Shown: piece after piece, positions 26,052 to 35,569 of the stretch
Layout of the letters: each line of letters starts with the position of its first letter
How positions within the stretch are numbered: position 1 is the stretch's first letter
Origin: Nautiliaceae bacterium
GTDB taxonomy: Bacteria > Campylobacterota > Campylobacteria > Campylobacterales > Nautiliaceae
DNA: 61,332 nt
Assembly: GCA_027038555.1 (NCBI GenBank)
Contig: JALVVX010000011.1
Coordinates: 1 to 61,332, forward strand
Direction: 5' to 3'
The notes under the pieces: generated by a model
Seen by the model: the letters and a program-made list of their open reading frames with translations, nothing else
Database searches by the model: none
What the model was told of the DNA's origin: nothing
Made by a program: the position numbers and the translations under genes

Positions 26052-26830
26052 TTTCCTTTAACCATTTGCAGCGCGATGTTTAAATTTTCAACATTAAGTT
26101 CATAATCTTGTGCTTTTTGAATACCTTTTTTTATATCTTCTTCTTTATTTGGTTCCAACATATCTTCAATTGTCCTTAATACATCAAGAACCTTTGAATA
26201 TTCATCATTTGGATTGTCAATATTTTCAATTGGTGAAATTAAATCTTCGGCAAAATGCCAATGTTTAAATATTTCGGCAGTTACCTCGGATGTTGTATAA
26301 CCTGTAAATTCTTTTTCGAGTTCATATCTGTTTTTTGAGGTGAGTTTACTTCTAAAATCATCTGCTCTGTTTTTACCGATTAAATATAAAGATATAACAA
26401 CTGCGCCAAGATCTATCAAAAACGAATCAGTAGCTAAAATATCAAGTTTGTTTCTTTGGATCTTATACCAATTTATAGCTATTGCATTTCTTATATTCGC
26501 AACATCATGAAACTGAGCTTCATCAATTCCATAAGCACTTAAATCAAATTTCAGCGTATTTCTTATGGCAAAAGATATTACAAATCCTTTAACCGTATTC
26601 ATACCAAAAAGAGAGACAGCTTGGTCTACTGTTTTAATCTGTTTAGTAAATCCGTAAAGCGGGGAATTGGCTGCTTTTAGTAAATTTGCAGTAATCATAG
26701 GATCATCTTTTATTACATTTACCAAATCTTTAATTGATGCATTAGGATCACTTGTGATTTTTTGCACTTCAATAACACTTTTAGGAAGAGGCGGGAGATT
26801 TTTTATATGAGATAAAATATTATTTTCCAT
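26045..26830 (-). CDS. HDOD domain protein
   Basis: A 261-residue protein whose whole length is an HDOD domain. The start LSHIKNLPPLPKSVIEVQKI, DPMITANLLKAANSPLYGF and TVDQAVSLFGMNTVKGFVI are the family landmarks; the HD metal residues are largely lost. HDOD proteins act in signalling, often near chemotaxis, pilus or c-di-GMP genes. It directly follows the pilus-type genes (11-base overlap with the mshN-like gene) and overlaps rnr, so a regulatory role for the apparatus is plausible but unproven. Confidence 0.9.
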   Translation of the reverse strand: MENNILSHIKNLPPLPKSVIEVQKITSDPNASIKDLVNVIKDDPMITANLLKAANSPLYGFTKQIKTVDQAVSLFGMNTVKGFVISFAIRNTLKFDLSAYGIDEAQFHDVANIRNAIAINWYKIQRNKLDILATDSFLIDLGAVVISLYLIGKNRADDFRSKLTSKNRYELEKEFTGYTTSEVTAEIFKHWHFAEDLISPIENIDNPNDEYSKVLDVLRTIEDMLEPNKEEDIKKGIQKAQDYELNVENLNIALQMVKGNW

Positions 26831-27557
26831 TTATGCTCCTTAATTTTTCTTCTATTATATCATTACTACCGTAAGAATCGATATAAACTTTCAATAAATC
26901 TCTCGCTTTTTGTAAATTATGCTTTTTTATCATTATATCAGCGAAAATTATCCAGCTTTCAGGTTTTGAAGGAACAAGATTATTTGCATTTAAAGCCCAT
27001 ATTTGCGCTTTTTTCAAATTATTTTGTTTAAAATATATTTTTGCTATTGTAATAGCAAGATTGTAATCTTTATTTGTTTTAAAATCATTAATTAAATCAG
27101 TTATATTTACATTGTTTTCTTTAATTTTAATATTCTGAGTAGAAACATTTGGAATATTTTTTTTATGAGCTTCTTTTAACTGGGGTTTAGTTTTTTCCTT
27201 TTTTGAAATTATCGTTTTCTTTGTTTTTTTAGATTCAACCGGTTCTTTTATAAAATCTATATTAGGAAGAATAAATTTCAGCTCCTGATTATTTGTAGCT
27301 TCTTTTTTTATCTTTTGCGTATTTAATTCTTTTTTATTAGAAAAGTTATTTTTCTTATTATTCTTAGCAGTCTCTTTTTTTGTTTGTGCAATAACTTTTG
27401 ATGTATTTGAAGAAAGATTTTCTTTTTTTTTATTTTTGGTCGAATTCAGAAAAATCACCGATATAGCTATAAAAATAACAAATAGTATAAAACCTATAAA
27501 TGCTTTTAAATAAAGTTTTTTATAATATATCTTTTCAAGCTCTTCATATCTATGCAT
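26820..27557 (-). CDS. MshN-like membrane-anchored TPR protein
   Basis: A 245-residue protein with one membrane segment (about 18-36, FIGFILFVIFIAISVIFL), a long Lys/Asn/Thr-rich linker and a C-terminal TPR pair (NLKKAQIWALNANNL, NLQKARDLLKVYIDS). Design and position (directly after the MshM-like ATPase, 8-base overlap) equal MshN of MSHA pilus loci. Sequence identity to MshN cannot be judged here; the name is from context. Confidence 0.65.
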   Translation of the reverse strand: MHRYEELEKIYYKKLYLKAFIGFILFVIFIAISVIFLNSTKNKKKENLSSNTSKVIAQTKKETAKNNKKNNFSNKKELNTQKIKKEATNNQELKFILPNIDFIKEPVESKKTKKTIISKKEKTKPQLKEAHKKNIPNVSTQNIKIKENNVNITDLINDFKTNKDYNLAITIAKIYFKQNNLKKAQIWALNANNLVPSKPESWIIFADIMIKKHNLQKARDLLKVYIDSYGSNDIIEEKLRSINGK

Positions 27558-28287
27558 CCGTTGCCTTTAAATCCATAACCGCTATATGAATATATTTATT
27601 GTGTAATTTATCAAGATTTATTTTATTCGGGTCTTTTTTATAAAAATAATCAAGTACATCAAGTAGTTTATACATTAGCTGATTAGTCGCTCTTAGCGAA
27701 CCTCCCGTATGTTTATATATAAGTTTAAAATTTGATTTTGTAAACATAGAAGCAATATCATTATAATTATTTTTTAAAAGTTTTGTAAGAATAAAATTTT
27801 CCATTTCATCCTGTTTTACTTTTTTAACAGGAATTATTGTATTTATCCTTGTTTTAAAATGTTTTTTTGATAAAAGTTCTTTTACATTTACGTCATGTGT
27901 AGCAAATACAATAGTAATGTTACCTTTATCAGCATAAATTCGTAAATTTTCCCATGTGTTTGAAGTTAGAAGCTGAGCTTCATCCAAAAACATAATATGA
28001 TGAGACTTCAAATCAAGTTCTTTTAAAACTTTTAATACATAATCAATTTCAAGATACGGATTAGATATATAGAAAATATCTTTTTTATCTTTAAGTTGAT
28101 GATAAATACTTTTTAAAAGAAGACTCTTCCCACTTCCAGCTTCTCCTGTTAATAAAACCATTCTTTCTTTTTGAGCTATTGCACTTAAAAGATCAGTTTT
28201 TATTTTTTCAGAAGAAGGAAGAGGGATATATTTAGAAACGTCAACTATATCTCTAAAAAGCTCTTTTGCACCGTTAAAATCTGCCAA
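27550..28287 (-). CDS. mshM: MshM/ExeA-like AAA ATPase (CtsP-like)
   Basis: A 245-residue P-loop ATPase: Walker A LLTGEAGSGKSLL (near residue 40), Walker B IMFLDEAQLL, sensor ATHD. This is the compact ExeA/MshM type used with secretins in type II secretion or type IV pilus systems; C. jejuni CtsP of the DNA-uptake system is of the same kind. No peptidoglycan-binding domain is attached. It overlaps the secretin gene by 14 bases and the TPR gene by eight. Confidence 0.82.
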   Translation of the reverse strand: MADFNGAKELFRDIVDVSKYIPLPSSEKIKTDLLSAIAQKERMVLLTGEAGSGKSLLLKSIYHQLKDKKDIFYISNPYLEIDYVLKVLKELDLKSHHIMFLDEAQLLTSNTWENLRIYADKGNITIVFATHDVNVKELLSKKHFKTRINTIIPVKKVKQDEMENFILTKLLKNNYNDIASMFTKSNFKLIYKHTGGSLRATNQLMYKLLDVLDYFYKKDPNKINLDKLHNKYIHIAVMDLKATDA

Positions 28288-29653
28288 ATCCCAAATCCCT
28301 TAATGTTTTTTTATGTTTTGAATCTATTATATGAGGCGTAATTACAAATACAAGTTCTTTTTTTGTAGTAACTTTTTCTTTTGATGAAAACAAATATTTA
28401 ATAAGCGGTATTTCTTTCAATACCGGTACACCGTTTACTTTTAAAGTTTTATCATCAGTAATAAGTCCTCCAAGAACCAATGTTTGATTATTTTTAAGTT
28501 TTACCACACTTAACATTGTGTTATCAGTAGTATCAGGTGGCATTCCTCTATTTGTAGAAGTAATTTGAGTTGGATCTCTAAATTTTGAAAGTCTTGGTTC
28601 AATACTTAAAATAATATCACCGTTATCACTTATTTGAGGTGTGATATCTAAAACTACTCCGACAAATTTTGATTCAACGGTATATTCAGTATTTGGATTT
28701 CCATTTTGGTCAGTTACAACTTTTGAAGCATATTTATAATAAATCGTATCTCCTACACTAATGATTGCTTTTTGATTATTTAAAGTCATAATTTTAGGAT
28801 TTGAAATTGAATTTACATTACCGTTTTGTGAAAGGAAATTCAAAAGACCAGAAATATTAAATACTGCTGAATTGAATACAGCTTCACTTCCTCCTAAATA
28901 TCTACCTCTTAAAGGAACATTTGTACGATTCAATGATAAAGAAAGTTGAGACCAATCAATTCCTGTTTTATGAGAACTTGAAAGTTCTACACTATAAATA
29001 TGCACATCTATTAGTACCTGTTTAGTTAAATTATGCATTAAGTTTTCTATATAATGCCCAACTGCTTTGAGCTGTTTCATTGTACCTGTTACCATTATAA
29101 TTCCAGTATTTCTATCAATTATCGGTTTAAATGAAGTTATTCCAAGTTTTTTAATCAAATCATAATTAGGATCAAGCATAAAATTGCTTTCGGTTAAATT
29201 AGTAACTTGTTTTTCGATTTTAGACCAAAAATTGAAGTTATATGTATTTTTTACTTTACTGTCAGTTGCATCCAAATTTGATTCACCGGTTCTACTTGAT
29301 GAAATAAAATTGATTTTAAATGATTTGGTTTTAAAATAACTAAGTTCTAAAACATTGTTTTTTAATGTATAAAAAACACCTTTTTGAGTTAAAATCAAAT
29401 CCAGGATTTGTCTTAATGTATAATTTTTAACTCTAATATAAGGCATTTTTTCTTTTAGAATCTGCTTTGCAACATCATCTTTGTAAACAATATTAATTCC
29501 ACATTTCTGGGTTGCCAAATAATGTAAAAACGAATTGATTGTCAAATGTTGCTGTTTGTCAATCGAATTTGAATAACTAAATAATTTGGTGTCACAGTTT
29601 GATGCGTATAATCCTGAGATTATAACAATTATTGCGATAATTCTTTTAATCAT
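28274..29653 (-). CDS. mshL: MshL/CtsD-like secretin
   Basis: A 459-residue outer-membrane secretin. A signal peptide (1-17) leads to an STN-like N-terminal domain (about 60-110), a BON/secretin-N segment with GIIMVTGTMKQLKAVGHYI, and the secretin core with SNPKIMTLNNQKAIISVGD, PQISDNGDIILSIEP and the closing VLGGLITDDKTLKV and FVITPHIID. It would form the outer-membrane pore for a pilus or DNA-uptake apparatus. It overlaps its neighbours by four and 14 bases. Confidence 0.9.
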   Translation of the reverse strand: MIKRIIAIIVIISGLYASNCDTKLFSYSNSIDKQQHLTINSFLHYLATQKCGINIVYKDDVAKQILKEKMPYIRVKNYTLRQILDLILTQKGVFYTLKNNVLELSYFKTKSFKINFISSSRTGESNLDATDSKVKNTYNFNFWSKIEKQVTNLTESNFMLDPNYDLIKKLGITSFKPIIDRNTGIIMVTGTMKQLKAVGHYIENLMHNLTKQVLIDVHIYSVELSSSHKTGIDWSQLSLSLNRTNVPLRGRYLGGSEAVFNSAVFNISGLLNFLSQNGNVNSISNPKIMTLNNQKAIISVGDTIYYKYASKVVTDQNGNPNTEYTVESKFVGVVLDITPQISDNGDIILSIEPRLSKFRDPTQITSTNRGMPPDTTDNTMLSVVKLKNNQTLVLGGLITDDKTLKVNGVPVLKEIPLIKYLFSSKEKVTTKKELVFVITPHIIDSKHKKTLRDLGFGRF

Positions 29654-30087
29654 TGTTTTTCCTTAATGTTTGGAATTTTTTTGTAAAGTGTTTTTGTAAG
29701 CACTCTATCTTTACATTTAAGTATCAATTTATCAAATGTTACTTTTGAAACTTTACAGCTGCCTATTTTCTCACTCACTTTAATCCATTTTCTATATTTT
29801 TTGACGAGCTGATCTCCTAAATATTCTTTTATTAAAACATAAGCTCGGTTATCAAAAATAGATAATAAATCCACTTTTATAGTTTTAATCAATGTTTTTA
29901 CGGTTTTTACTTTTTTACCGTTTACCACTTTTACTTCAAGCTCAAAAGGTGCCGTGATTTTATTGAAATCTTTCAACTCAAACTGATAATTGAGTAATTG
30001 ATTCGAATAACTCAAATACTTATCTATATCACTTGCACCCAAAATTGCGAATAATCCAAAGGTTACAATTAATACTATCTTTTTCAT
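29650..30087 (-). CDS. Exported small protein at the MshK position
   Basis: A 145-residue exported protein (signal peptide about 1-18) with a beta-rich mature part and two cysteines (GSCKVSKV, LKCKDR) that could form a disulfide. In type IV pilus and MSHA operons the slot between the PilO-like and secretin genes holds PilP/MshK-type pilotin or connector proteins, and this gene is likely the equivalent. No direct motif can be named. It overlaps both neighbours by four bases. Confidence 0.6.
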   Translation of the reverse strand: MKKIVLIVTFGLFAILGASDIDKYLSYSNQLLNYQFELKDFNKITAPFELEVKVVNGKKVKTVKTLIKTIKVDLLSIFDNRAYVLIKEYLGDQLVKKYRKWIKVSEKIGSCKVSKVTFDKLILKCKDRVLTKTLYKKIPNIKEKQ

Positions 30088-30725
30088 TTTTCATACCCAT
30101 ATAAACTAAATTCAACATAAAAGTCGTGTTTGTTTTTAATTTCCATTTTTTCCACCCTAATTAAATCTTTTACATCTTCATATTTATAAATAAAATGTAC
30201 AAAGTTAATATAATTTCCTTTTAATTCAAGCCCTATACTCATTTTTTTAACAATAATATTTTTTGGTAAATTTTTTAATTTTTTATTGTTTTTTTCTTCA
30301 TAGATTGTATTCTTAACAAGTTTTACTTTTAAACCTTCGCTTTTTGCATCTAAAATAATATTTTTAACAAACTCTGCCCATTTTGCACGATTAAATTCCG
30401 CAAAATCCATTAAGTTAATCAACTCACTAAAAAACATTTGCTCTTTTTTTAATTCATTCATTTTTTTACTTAATGTTTGAAGTTCTTTTTCATATCTAAT
30501 TTTTCTTACTTTAAGAACATTAAGTTGTACTTTTTCGCTTTGAATTTTACTAACCAGATTTTCATAACGGTTAATAGCATCTTCGTTATACTTTTTGGCA
30601 TAAGGATAAAAATAGTAATAAGTTATAAATCCCAATGCCAAAACGATTAAAAGCAATGCATAAAAAAACTCTTTTTTCGAACTTTTTTCATAAAAATATT
30701 TGTCAATTCTTTCTAATAATCTCAT
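30084..30725 (-). CDS. PilO/MshJ-like inner-membrane protein
   Basis: A 213-residue bitopic protein: cytoplasmic N-terminus, membrane segment about 22-40 (ALLLIVLALGFITYYYFY), long coiled coil (about 45-110) and a ferredoxin-like C-terminal domain. This is the PilO/MshJ architecture in the alignment complex of type IV pili. It overlaps the MshI-like gene by four bases and the MshK-position gene by four. Confidence 0.75.
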   Translation of the reverse strand: MRLLERIDKYFYEKSSKKEFFYALLLIVLALGFITYYYFYPYAKKYNEDAINRYENLVSKIQSEKVQLNVLKVRKIRYEKELQTLSKKMNELKKEQMFFSELINLMDFAEFNRAKWAEFVKNIILDAKSEGLKVKLVKNTIYEEKNNKKLKNLPKNIIVKKMSIGLELKGNYINFVHFIYKYEDVKDLIRVEKMEIKNKHDFYVEFSLYGYEK

Positions 30726-32284
30726 TCTTCAATCCTAATTAAGGTATAAAATTTACCGTCTTTATTTTCAATACTATCAAATGAAACATTAAAACCATTA
30801 TTTATCAAGTCGTCAATAAACTTACCTATATTTGAATCATTATAAGAATAAATTTTAAGATTAAATACTCCGTCTTTATAATCCATTTTTTCTAAGTAGA
30901 TATTATATTTATTCATAATTTCCGTTATATCGACAAGTTCTTGCGATTTCGGTAAATAACTGAATTTAAATTTGTATAATGTTTCAATCAATTTTTTATC
31001 TTCATTTATTTTTTTCGATATGGTTTCGGCTTTGTTTTTTAATACATCCGTTTTATTTTTTAGCACATTTATCTGTTTAGTCAATTCATTTTTCTTATTC
31101 AATAACTTCTGATACTCTTTTTCCAAATTATCTGCTTTGTTATTATACACAATTCCGTTTATTAACAAATACATTGGATAAGCTGATAAAACTATCAAAG
31201 AAAATATAAATACTAATATTAATATACCTGACGGTCTGTAAAAAAATGTAGGTTTTCTCAAAAATAATGAAAAATTGTGCGATAAATCCTTATTTTTATA
31301 TGCATCATGCGTTTCAAGCATCGCTAAAAATAAAAACGGATCTATTGGAAGAAGGTCTAAATTATACTCTTCATAAAACTCAAATCCCATTACTTTTTTT
31401 TGAAGTTGATATTCAAACATATCATTAATTCCGGGAATATCTCCATATTCAGTAGTTATAAATACTCTGTCAATATCTTCTACGTCATAAGTATCAATTA
31501 AACTCAAAATCTGTTCTTGGATTATTTTTGAATATGACTGAAACTCATTTTCAATAGTATTTAATACTGGAACTTCCGAAGGCGTATACTTGTTTCTGTC
31601 TATTCCCTTTTTCGTTAAAAGCTTTTTAAAAAGATCAAAATCAAAATTAGCGATTTTCAAAGCTTTAAGAGATTCATAAATTTTATCCAATCCTCCACTT
31701 ACTGTATTTATATAAATTAACTCACCTTGCGAATAAAAAGTGAAAAATATTTTATCGTATAACATTACAATAAATAGATCATTTCCCTTTTTTAAAATAT
31801 TTTCTTCATACAAAGATTTATAAGCAAATGCTGGGAAAGAAAGATAATCAATATAACCGGTTTCTTTTAAAATATATTCATAATTTTTATTAATAAAATT
31901 AACCGGAACTATAACACATTGTATTACTGTTTTTTTGTTATCTCTTAAAGCATTAATTACTTCATATTTAATAATATATTCTTCGGTTTCTAAAAGTCCA
32001 GCTTCTTCATAGACTTTTGTTTCGATAAAACTGTCAAGATCAACATTTCCGATTACATTTTCTTCTACTTCAAAACTATAAAAAATAGCATTTTCTATCG
32101 GTATATAACTACATAAAAGAGGAGATGATTTTAATTTTCCTCTATATATTCTTATTAGTTTTTTTTCTGCTAAAAGAACATATTTTTCATCCCCTTTTAT
32201 ACCAACAACCCTGTTTATATCATAATTATATTTTTTAAACAGGTTGAATTTCGAACCAGAATTTTTTGTTTTTTCCTTTTTCAT
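30722..32284 (-). CDS. mshI: MshI-like fused PilM-PilN protein
   Basis: A 520-residue protein. The N-terminal 330 residues resemble the actin-like PilM fold (VTTEYGDIPGIND-type loops). A membrane segment near 352-374 (ILILVFIFSLIVLSAYPMYL) follows, then a coiled coil and a PilN-like periplasmic domain. Fusion of PilM and PilN in one chain is the MshI design. It begins ten bases after era and leads the six-gene msh-type run; no assembly ATPase, platform protein or pilin is present in the run. Confidence 0.75.
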   Translation of the reverse strand: MKKEKTKNSGSKFNLFKKYNYDINRVVGIKGDEKYVLLAEKKLIRIYRGKLKSSPLLCSYIPIENAIFYSFEVEENVIGNVDLDSFIETKVYEEAGLLETEEYIIKYEVINALRDNKKTVIQCVIVPVNFINKNYEYILKETGYIDYLSFPAFAYKSLYEENILKKGNDLFIVMLYDKIFFTFYSQGELIYINTVSGGLDKIYESLKALKIANFDFDLFKKLLTKKGIDRNKYTPSEVPVLNTIENEFQSYSKIIQEQILSLIDTYDVEDIDRVFITTEYGDIPGINDMFEYQLQKKVMGFEFYEEYNLDLLPIDPFLFLAMLETHDAYKNKDLSHNFSLFLRKPTFFYRPSGILILVFIFSLIVLSAYPMYLLINGIVYNNKADNLEKEYQKLLNKKNELTKQINVLKNKTDVLKNKAETISKKINEDKKLIETLYKFKFSYLPKSQELVDITEIMNKYNIYLEKMDYKDGVFNLKIYSYNDSNIGKFIDDLINNGFNVSFDSIENKDGKFYTLIRIEE

Positions 32285-32294
32285 TTTCCCTCTT

Positions 32295-33173
32295 TTAATC
32301 TAAATCGTATCCTAATTCTTCAAGCATTTTTTTATTTTTGCTCCATCCTGGAACAACTTTTACAAATAATTCGAGATATATTTTTTTACCACTGAATTCT
32401 TCAAGAAGTTTTCTTGCATATATCCCGATTTCTTTTATCTTTCTTCCCTTTTTACCAATAATCATACCTTTTTGGGAAGGTCTTTCAACTATAATTGTAG
32501 CATAAACTTTATCAATATTGGAATATTCTTCGAGTTTTTCTATTAATACATCTGTTTCGTATGGTAACTCATCTCCCAATTTTTCAAAAAGAGCTTCTCT
32601 AATTAATTCTTTATAAATATCTCTTATATGCTCCGTTGAAATTATTTCAGGGTCATAATAATACGGGTGTTCCGGCAGATGTTTTACTATTTCATTTAAA
32701 AGCTCTTCTTTTCCTTTTCCTTCTACCGCACTAATAGGAATTACAGCCAATGCTTTACCTAAATTTTTATATTCTTCAATCTTTTTTTCTATTTCCTCTT
32801 TTGAGAGCAAATCAGTCTTTGTCAAAACCACTATGTGGGGAATATCTTTTTTATTAAGTTCCAAAAACCATTTATATCCGTCCAAATCATCTCTAACATC
32901 CGCTAAAAATAAAACCAGGTCGCTATCACCCAGTGCTTTTAAGGCTTCTTTTAACATAAATTTATTAAGCAGTTTTTCTTTCTCGTGTAGTCCCGGTGTA
33001 TCAAGTAAAATTATCTGATTATCCCCATGCATAACTATTGCGTTTACTCTTTTTCTGCTTGCATTTGCTTTTGGAGAAACAAGAGCTATTTTTTCTCCCA
33101 AAAGCCAGTTCAGTAGAGTCGACTTACCGGCATTTGGTTTACCGAGTATTCCTATAAATCCGCTTTTTGGCAT
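32295..33173 (-). CDS. era: GTPase Era
   Basis: A 292-residue GTPase involved in 16S rRNA maturation and 30S assembly. G1 is GKPNAGKSTLL, G3 DTPGLHE, G4 TKTD, and the C-terminal KH domain has RPSQKGMIIGKKGRKIKEIG. Length and motifs are standard. It sits between hslU and mshI, as the last gene of the rplI-hslV-hslU-era series shared with C. jejuni. Confidence 0.96.
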   Translation of the reverse strand: MPKSGFIGILGKPNAGKSTLLNWLLGEKIALVSPKANASRKRVNAIVMHGDNQIILLDTPGLHEKEKLLNKFMLKEALKALGDSDLVLFLADVRDDLDGYKWFLELNKKDIPHIVVLTKTDLLSKEEIEKKIEEYKNLGKALAVIPISAVEGKGKEELLNEIVKHLPEHPYYYDPEIISTEHIRDIYKELIREALFEKLGDELPYETDVLIEKLEEYSNIDKVYATIIVERPSQKGMIIGKKGRKIKEIGIYARKLLEEFSGKKIYLELFVKVVPGWSKNKKMLEELGYDLD

Positions 33174-33195
33174 ACTTTTTTATCCTCCGCTATAA

Positions 33196-34509
33196 TCATA
33201 AAATATATTTGGCAATTTCTTCATTATCAACAATTTCTTCAAGTCTTTCTTTTACATAATCACTGTTAATAATAAAATCCAAGCCTTTATATTCATCTGC
33301 ATTAAAATTAATATCTTCTAATACTTTTTCAATCACAGTATGTAGTCTTCTGGCTCCAATATCTTCTGTTTTTTCGTTTGCCAAGAATGCATATCTTGCT
33401 ATTTCTCTTAATGCTTCTTCTTCAAATATAAGATTTACACCCTCCACTTCAAGGAGTTTTTGATACTGTTTGATTAGTGAATGTTTAGGTCTTGTAAGAA
33501 TCTGATACAATGCTTCTTCATCAAGACTTTGAAGTTCAACCCTTAATGGAAATCTTCCTTGAAGTTCAGGTATCAAATCACTTGGTTTACTTACATGAAA
33601 TGCACCTGCCGCTATAAATAAAATATGGTCTGTTTTAATATAACCGTATTTTGTTTGAACAGTACTTCCTTCTACAATCGGTAATAAATCTCTTTGAACC
33701 CCTTCTTTACTTGGATCTTGTCTTGTATTGCCTGTTGCTGCAATTTTATCAATTTCGTCTATAAAAATAATACCATTTTCCGCTCTTTTAAGAGCTTCTT
33801 TTTTAAGCTCTTCTTTATTTATAACTTTATCTGCAACCTGTTTTTTAAGAATTTCTTTGGCTTCTTTAACACTAACTTCTTTTTTTTCTTTATTTTTATT
33901 AAAAATTCCAATTATTTTGACAATGGACTCCTGAGCTTTTACCATATCGGGAGGAAGGTTATCTCCCATATCCATATCCTCATCAACCTCAATTGTTATT
34001 TTAAGATTATCAACATCACCGTTTTTAACTTTTTCTTTCATTTTTTCAAACGATTTTTGATATTCAAGCTGTTTTTCTTCCGGAGCGTTTTTAGGAAGAG
34101 GTGGAAGAAGTTTTCTTGTTATTTCTTCAATTACTTCATCTTCAATTTTTGCAATACTTTTTTCTTGCAACTCTTCTCTGACCAAATTCATCGAATTGTT
34201 AACAAGATCTCTAATCATACTTTCAACATCTCTACCTACAAATCCAACTTCCGTATATTTACTCGCTTCAACTTTCACAAACGGAACTTTCATCATTTTA
34301 GCCATTCTTCTGGCAATTTCAGTTTTACCTACACCTGTGGGTCCTATCATCATAATATTTTTAGGCAAAATATCATCTTGCCACTCTTTTGGAAGTTGCA
34401 TTCTTCTATATCTGTTTCTAAGAGCAATTGCTATGGTTTTTTTAGCGTCTTTTTGCCCTACAACATATTCGTCAAGATAAGCAACTATCTCTTTTGGAGT
34501 CATATTCAT
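33196..34509 (-). CDS. hslU: ATP-dependent protease ATPase subunit HslU
   Basis: A 437-residue AAA+ unfoldase, partner of HslV. It has Walker A GPTGVGKTEIA, Walker B IIFIDEIDKIA, sensor AAGAFHVSKPSDL and the C-terminal GARRLHTVIEKVLEDI plus final AKYIL residues that dock into HslV. The I-domain insert lies between the two Walker motifs. It is one base after hslV. Confidence 0.97.
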   Translation of the reverse strand: MNMTPKEIVAYLDEYVVGQKDAKKTIAIALRNRYRRMQLPKEWQDDILPKNIMMIGPTGVGKTEIARRMAKMMKVPFVKVEASKYTEVGFVGRDVESMIRDLVNNSMNLVREELQEKSIAKIEDEVIEEITRKLLPPLPKNAPEEKQLEYQKSFEKMKEKVKNGDVDNLKITIEVDEDMDMGDNLPPDMVKAQESIVKIIGIFNKNKEKKEVSVKEAKEILKKQVADKVINKEELKKEALKRAENGIIFIDEIDKIAATGNTRQDPSKEGVQRDLLPIVEGSTVQTKYGYIKTDHILFIAAGAFHVSKPSDLIPELQGRFPLRVELQSLDEEALYQILTRPKHSLIKQYQKLLEVEGVNLIFEEEALREIARYAFLANEKTEDIGARRLHTVIEKVLEDINFNADEYKGLDFIINSDYVKERLEEIVDNEEIAKYIL

Positions 34510-34510
34510 C

Positions 34511-35059
34511 TTAATCCTTTAATTTTAAAAGTGTAATATTCGTATTTGTATAAATACAAAGCTCTCCTGCTATTTTAAGCGACTCTCTAACCAAATCCTC
34601 AGGATCCATTTTAGCATATTTATCAAGTGCACGAGCTGCGGAAATTGCAAAATTACCTCCACTTCCTATTGCGGCAAGTTTCCCGTCTTCTGGCTCAACT
34701 ACGTCACCGTTTCCTGAGAGAATAAAAATATGTTTTGTATTTAAAACTATCATCATTGCTTCAAGACGTCTTAAATACTTATCTTTTCTCCACTCTTTTG
34801 CAAAATCGATTACTGCTTTTAGCAAATCGCCTTTTCTGTTTTGAAGATGATTTTCAAACATATCAAACAAAATAAATGCATCCGCAGTGCTTCCTGCAAA
34901 TCCGGCTAAAACTTTACCGTTATATAGAGTTCTTACTTTTTTTGCGTTTCCTTTAAGTACTGCATGGCCGAAAGTAACCTGACCATCCCCTCCTATTACC
35001 GCCACACCGTCTTTTTTGTATCCTAATATCGTCGTGGCTTCTAAATGTATATTTGACAT
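34511..35059 (-). CDS. hslV: ATP-dependent protease peptidase subunit HslV
   Basis: A 182-residue proteasome-like peptidase. The N-terminal prosequence (MSNIHLEA) is removed to expose the catalytic threonine in [19 protein letters not shown] and the SGNGDVVEP region are typical. Stop and start are shared with rplI (overlap of one base). It works as a dodecamer with HslU. Confidence 0.97.
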   Translation of the reverse strand: MSNIHLEATTILGYKKDGVAVIGGDGQVTFGHAVLKGNAKKVRTLYNGKVLAGFAGSTADAFILFDMFENHLQNRKGDLLKAVIDFAKEWRKDKYLRRLEAMMIVLNTKHIFILSGNGDVVEPEDGKLAAIGSGGNFAISAARALDKYAKMDPEDLVRESLKIAGELCIYTNTNITLLKLKD

Positions 35060-35499
35060 TATTCGCCTTCTACTTCAATTTGTATTCTTGCATGAATACC
35101 GTGACCGAGTTTAATATCTATATTATATACACCGGGAGCTTTGATTGTTTTATGTTCTATCTGTTTTTTATCTATATCATAGCCTTTTTGCTGTAACATT
35201 TCGGCAATTTCTTTATTTGTCACAGAACCAAGCAGCTGTCCGTTTGCTCCGAGTTTATGTTTGATAATAATTTTTTCATTTTCAAGCTTTTCTTTTATTT
35301 CGTTAATTTTTGCAAGTTCCGCTTTTAATTCCGCTTCTTTTTTTGCCTGTTCTTTCTTCCATTCTTCGACAACCTCAGGAGTAGCAAGTTTTGCAAAACC
35401 TTTGGGAATTAAAAAATTTCTGGCATAACCGTCTTTTGCCTCTTTAATTTCTCCGGCTTTTCCAAGACCTTTTACATCTTTTAACAATAATACTTTCAT
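35059..35499 (-). CDS. rplI: 50S ribosomal protein L9
   Basis: A 146-residue L9: the N-terminal RNA-binding domain [18 protein letters not shown] and [13 protein letters not shown], a long connecting helix rich in Lys/Glu, and a C-terminal domain containing [16 protein letters not shown]. First gene of the rplI-hslV-hslU-era run; a GAGTAAAATTC -10-like element lies on the minus strand near 35525. Confidence 0.97.
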   Translation of the reverse strand: MKVLLLKDVKGLGKAGEIKEAKDGYARNFLIPKGFAKLATPEVVEEWKKEQAKKEAELKAELAKINEIKEKLENEKIIIKHKLGANGQLLGSVTNKEIAEMLQQKGYDIDKKQIEHKTIKAPGVYNIDIKLGHGIHARIQIEVEGE

Positions 35500-35515
35500 T
35501 TCAACCCTTTTTATT

Positions 35516-35543
35516 TTGAATTTTACTCAAATTTAGTTAAAAT
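35516..35543 (+). promoter_or_regulatory. Sigma-70 promoter of the FAD-PAS signalling operon
   Basis: TTGAAT and TAAAAT separated by 16 bases, 27 bases before the ATG of the PAS gene, which has AAGGA upstream. The same 70-base gap also carries the divergent rplI promoter. Confidence 0.6.
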
Positions 35544-35569
35544 AGCAAAAAGGACTTTAAGGATTTCAC

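Noticed and set aside
33694-34536. 280-codon open frame on the plus strand opposite hslU
   Set aside because: It is a mirror of the hslU codons, rich in Phe/Asn with no family motif, and hslU is certain.
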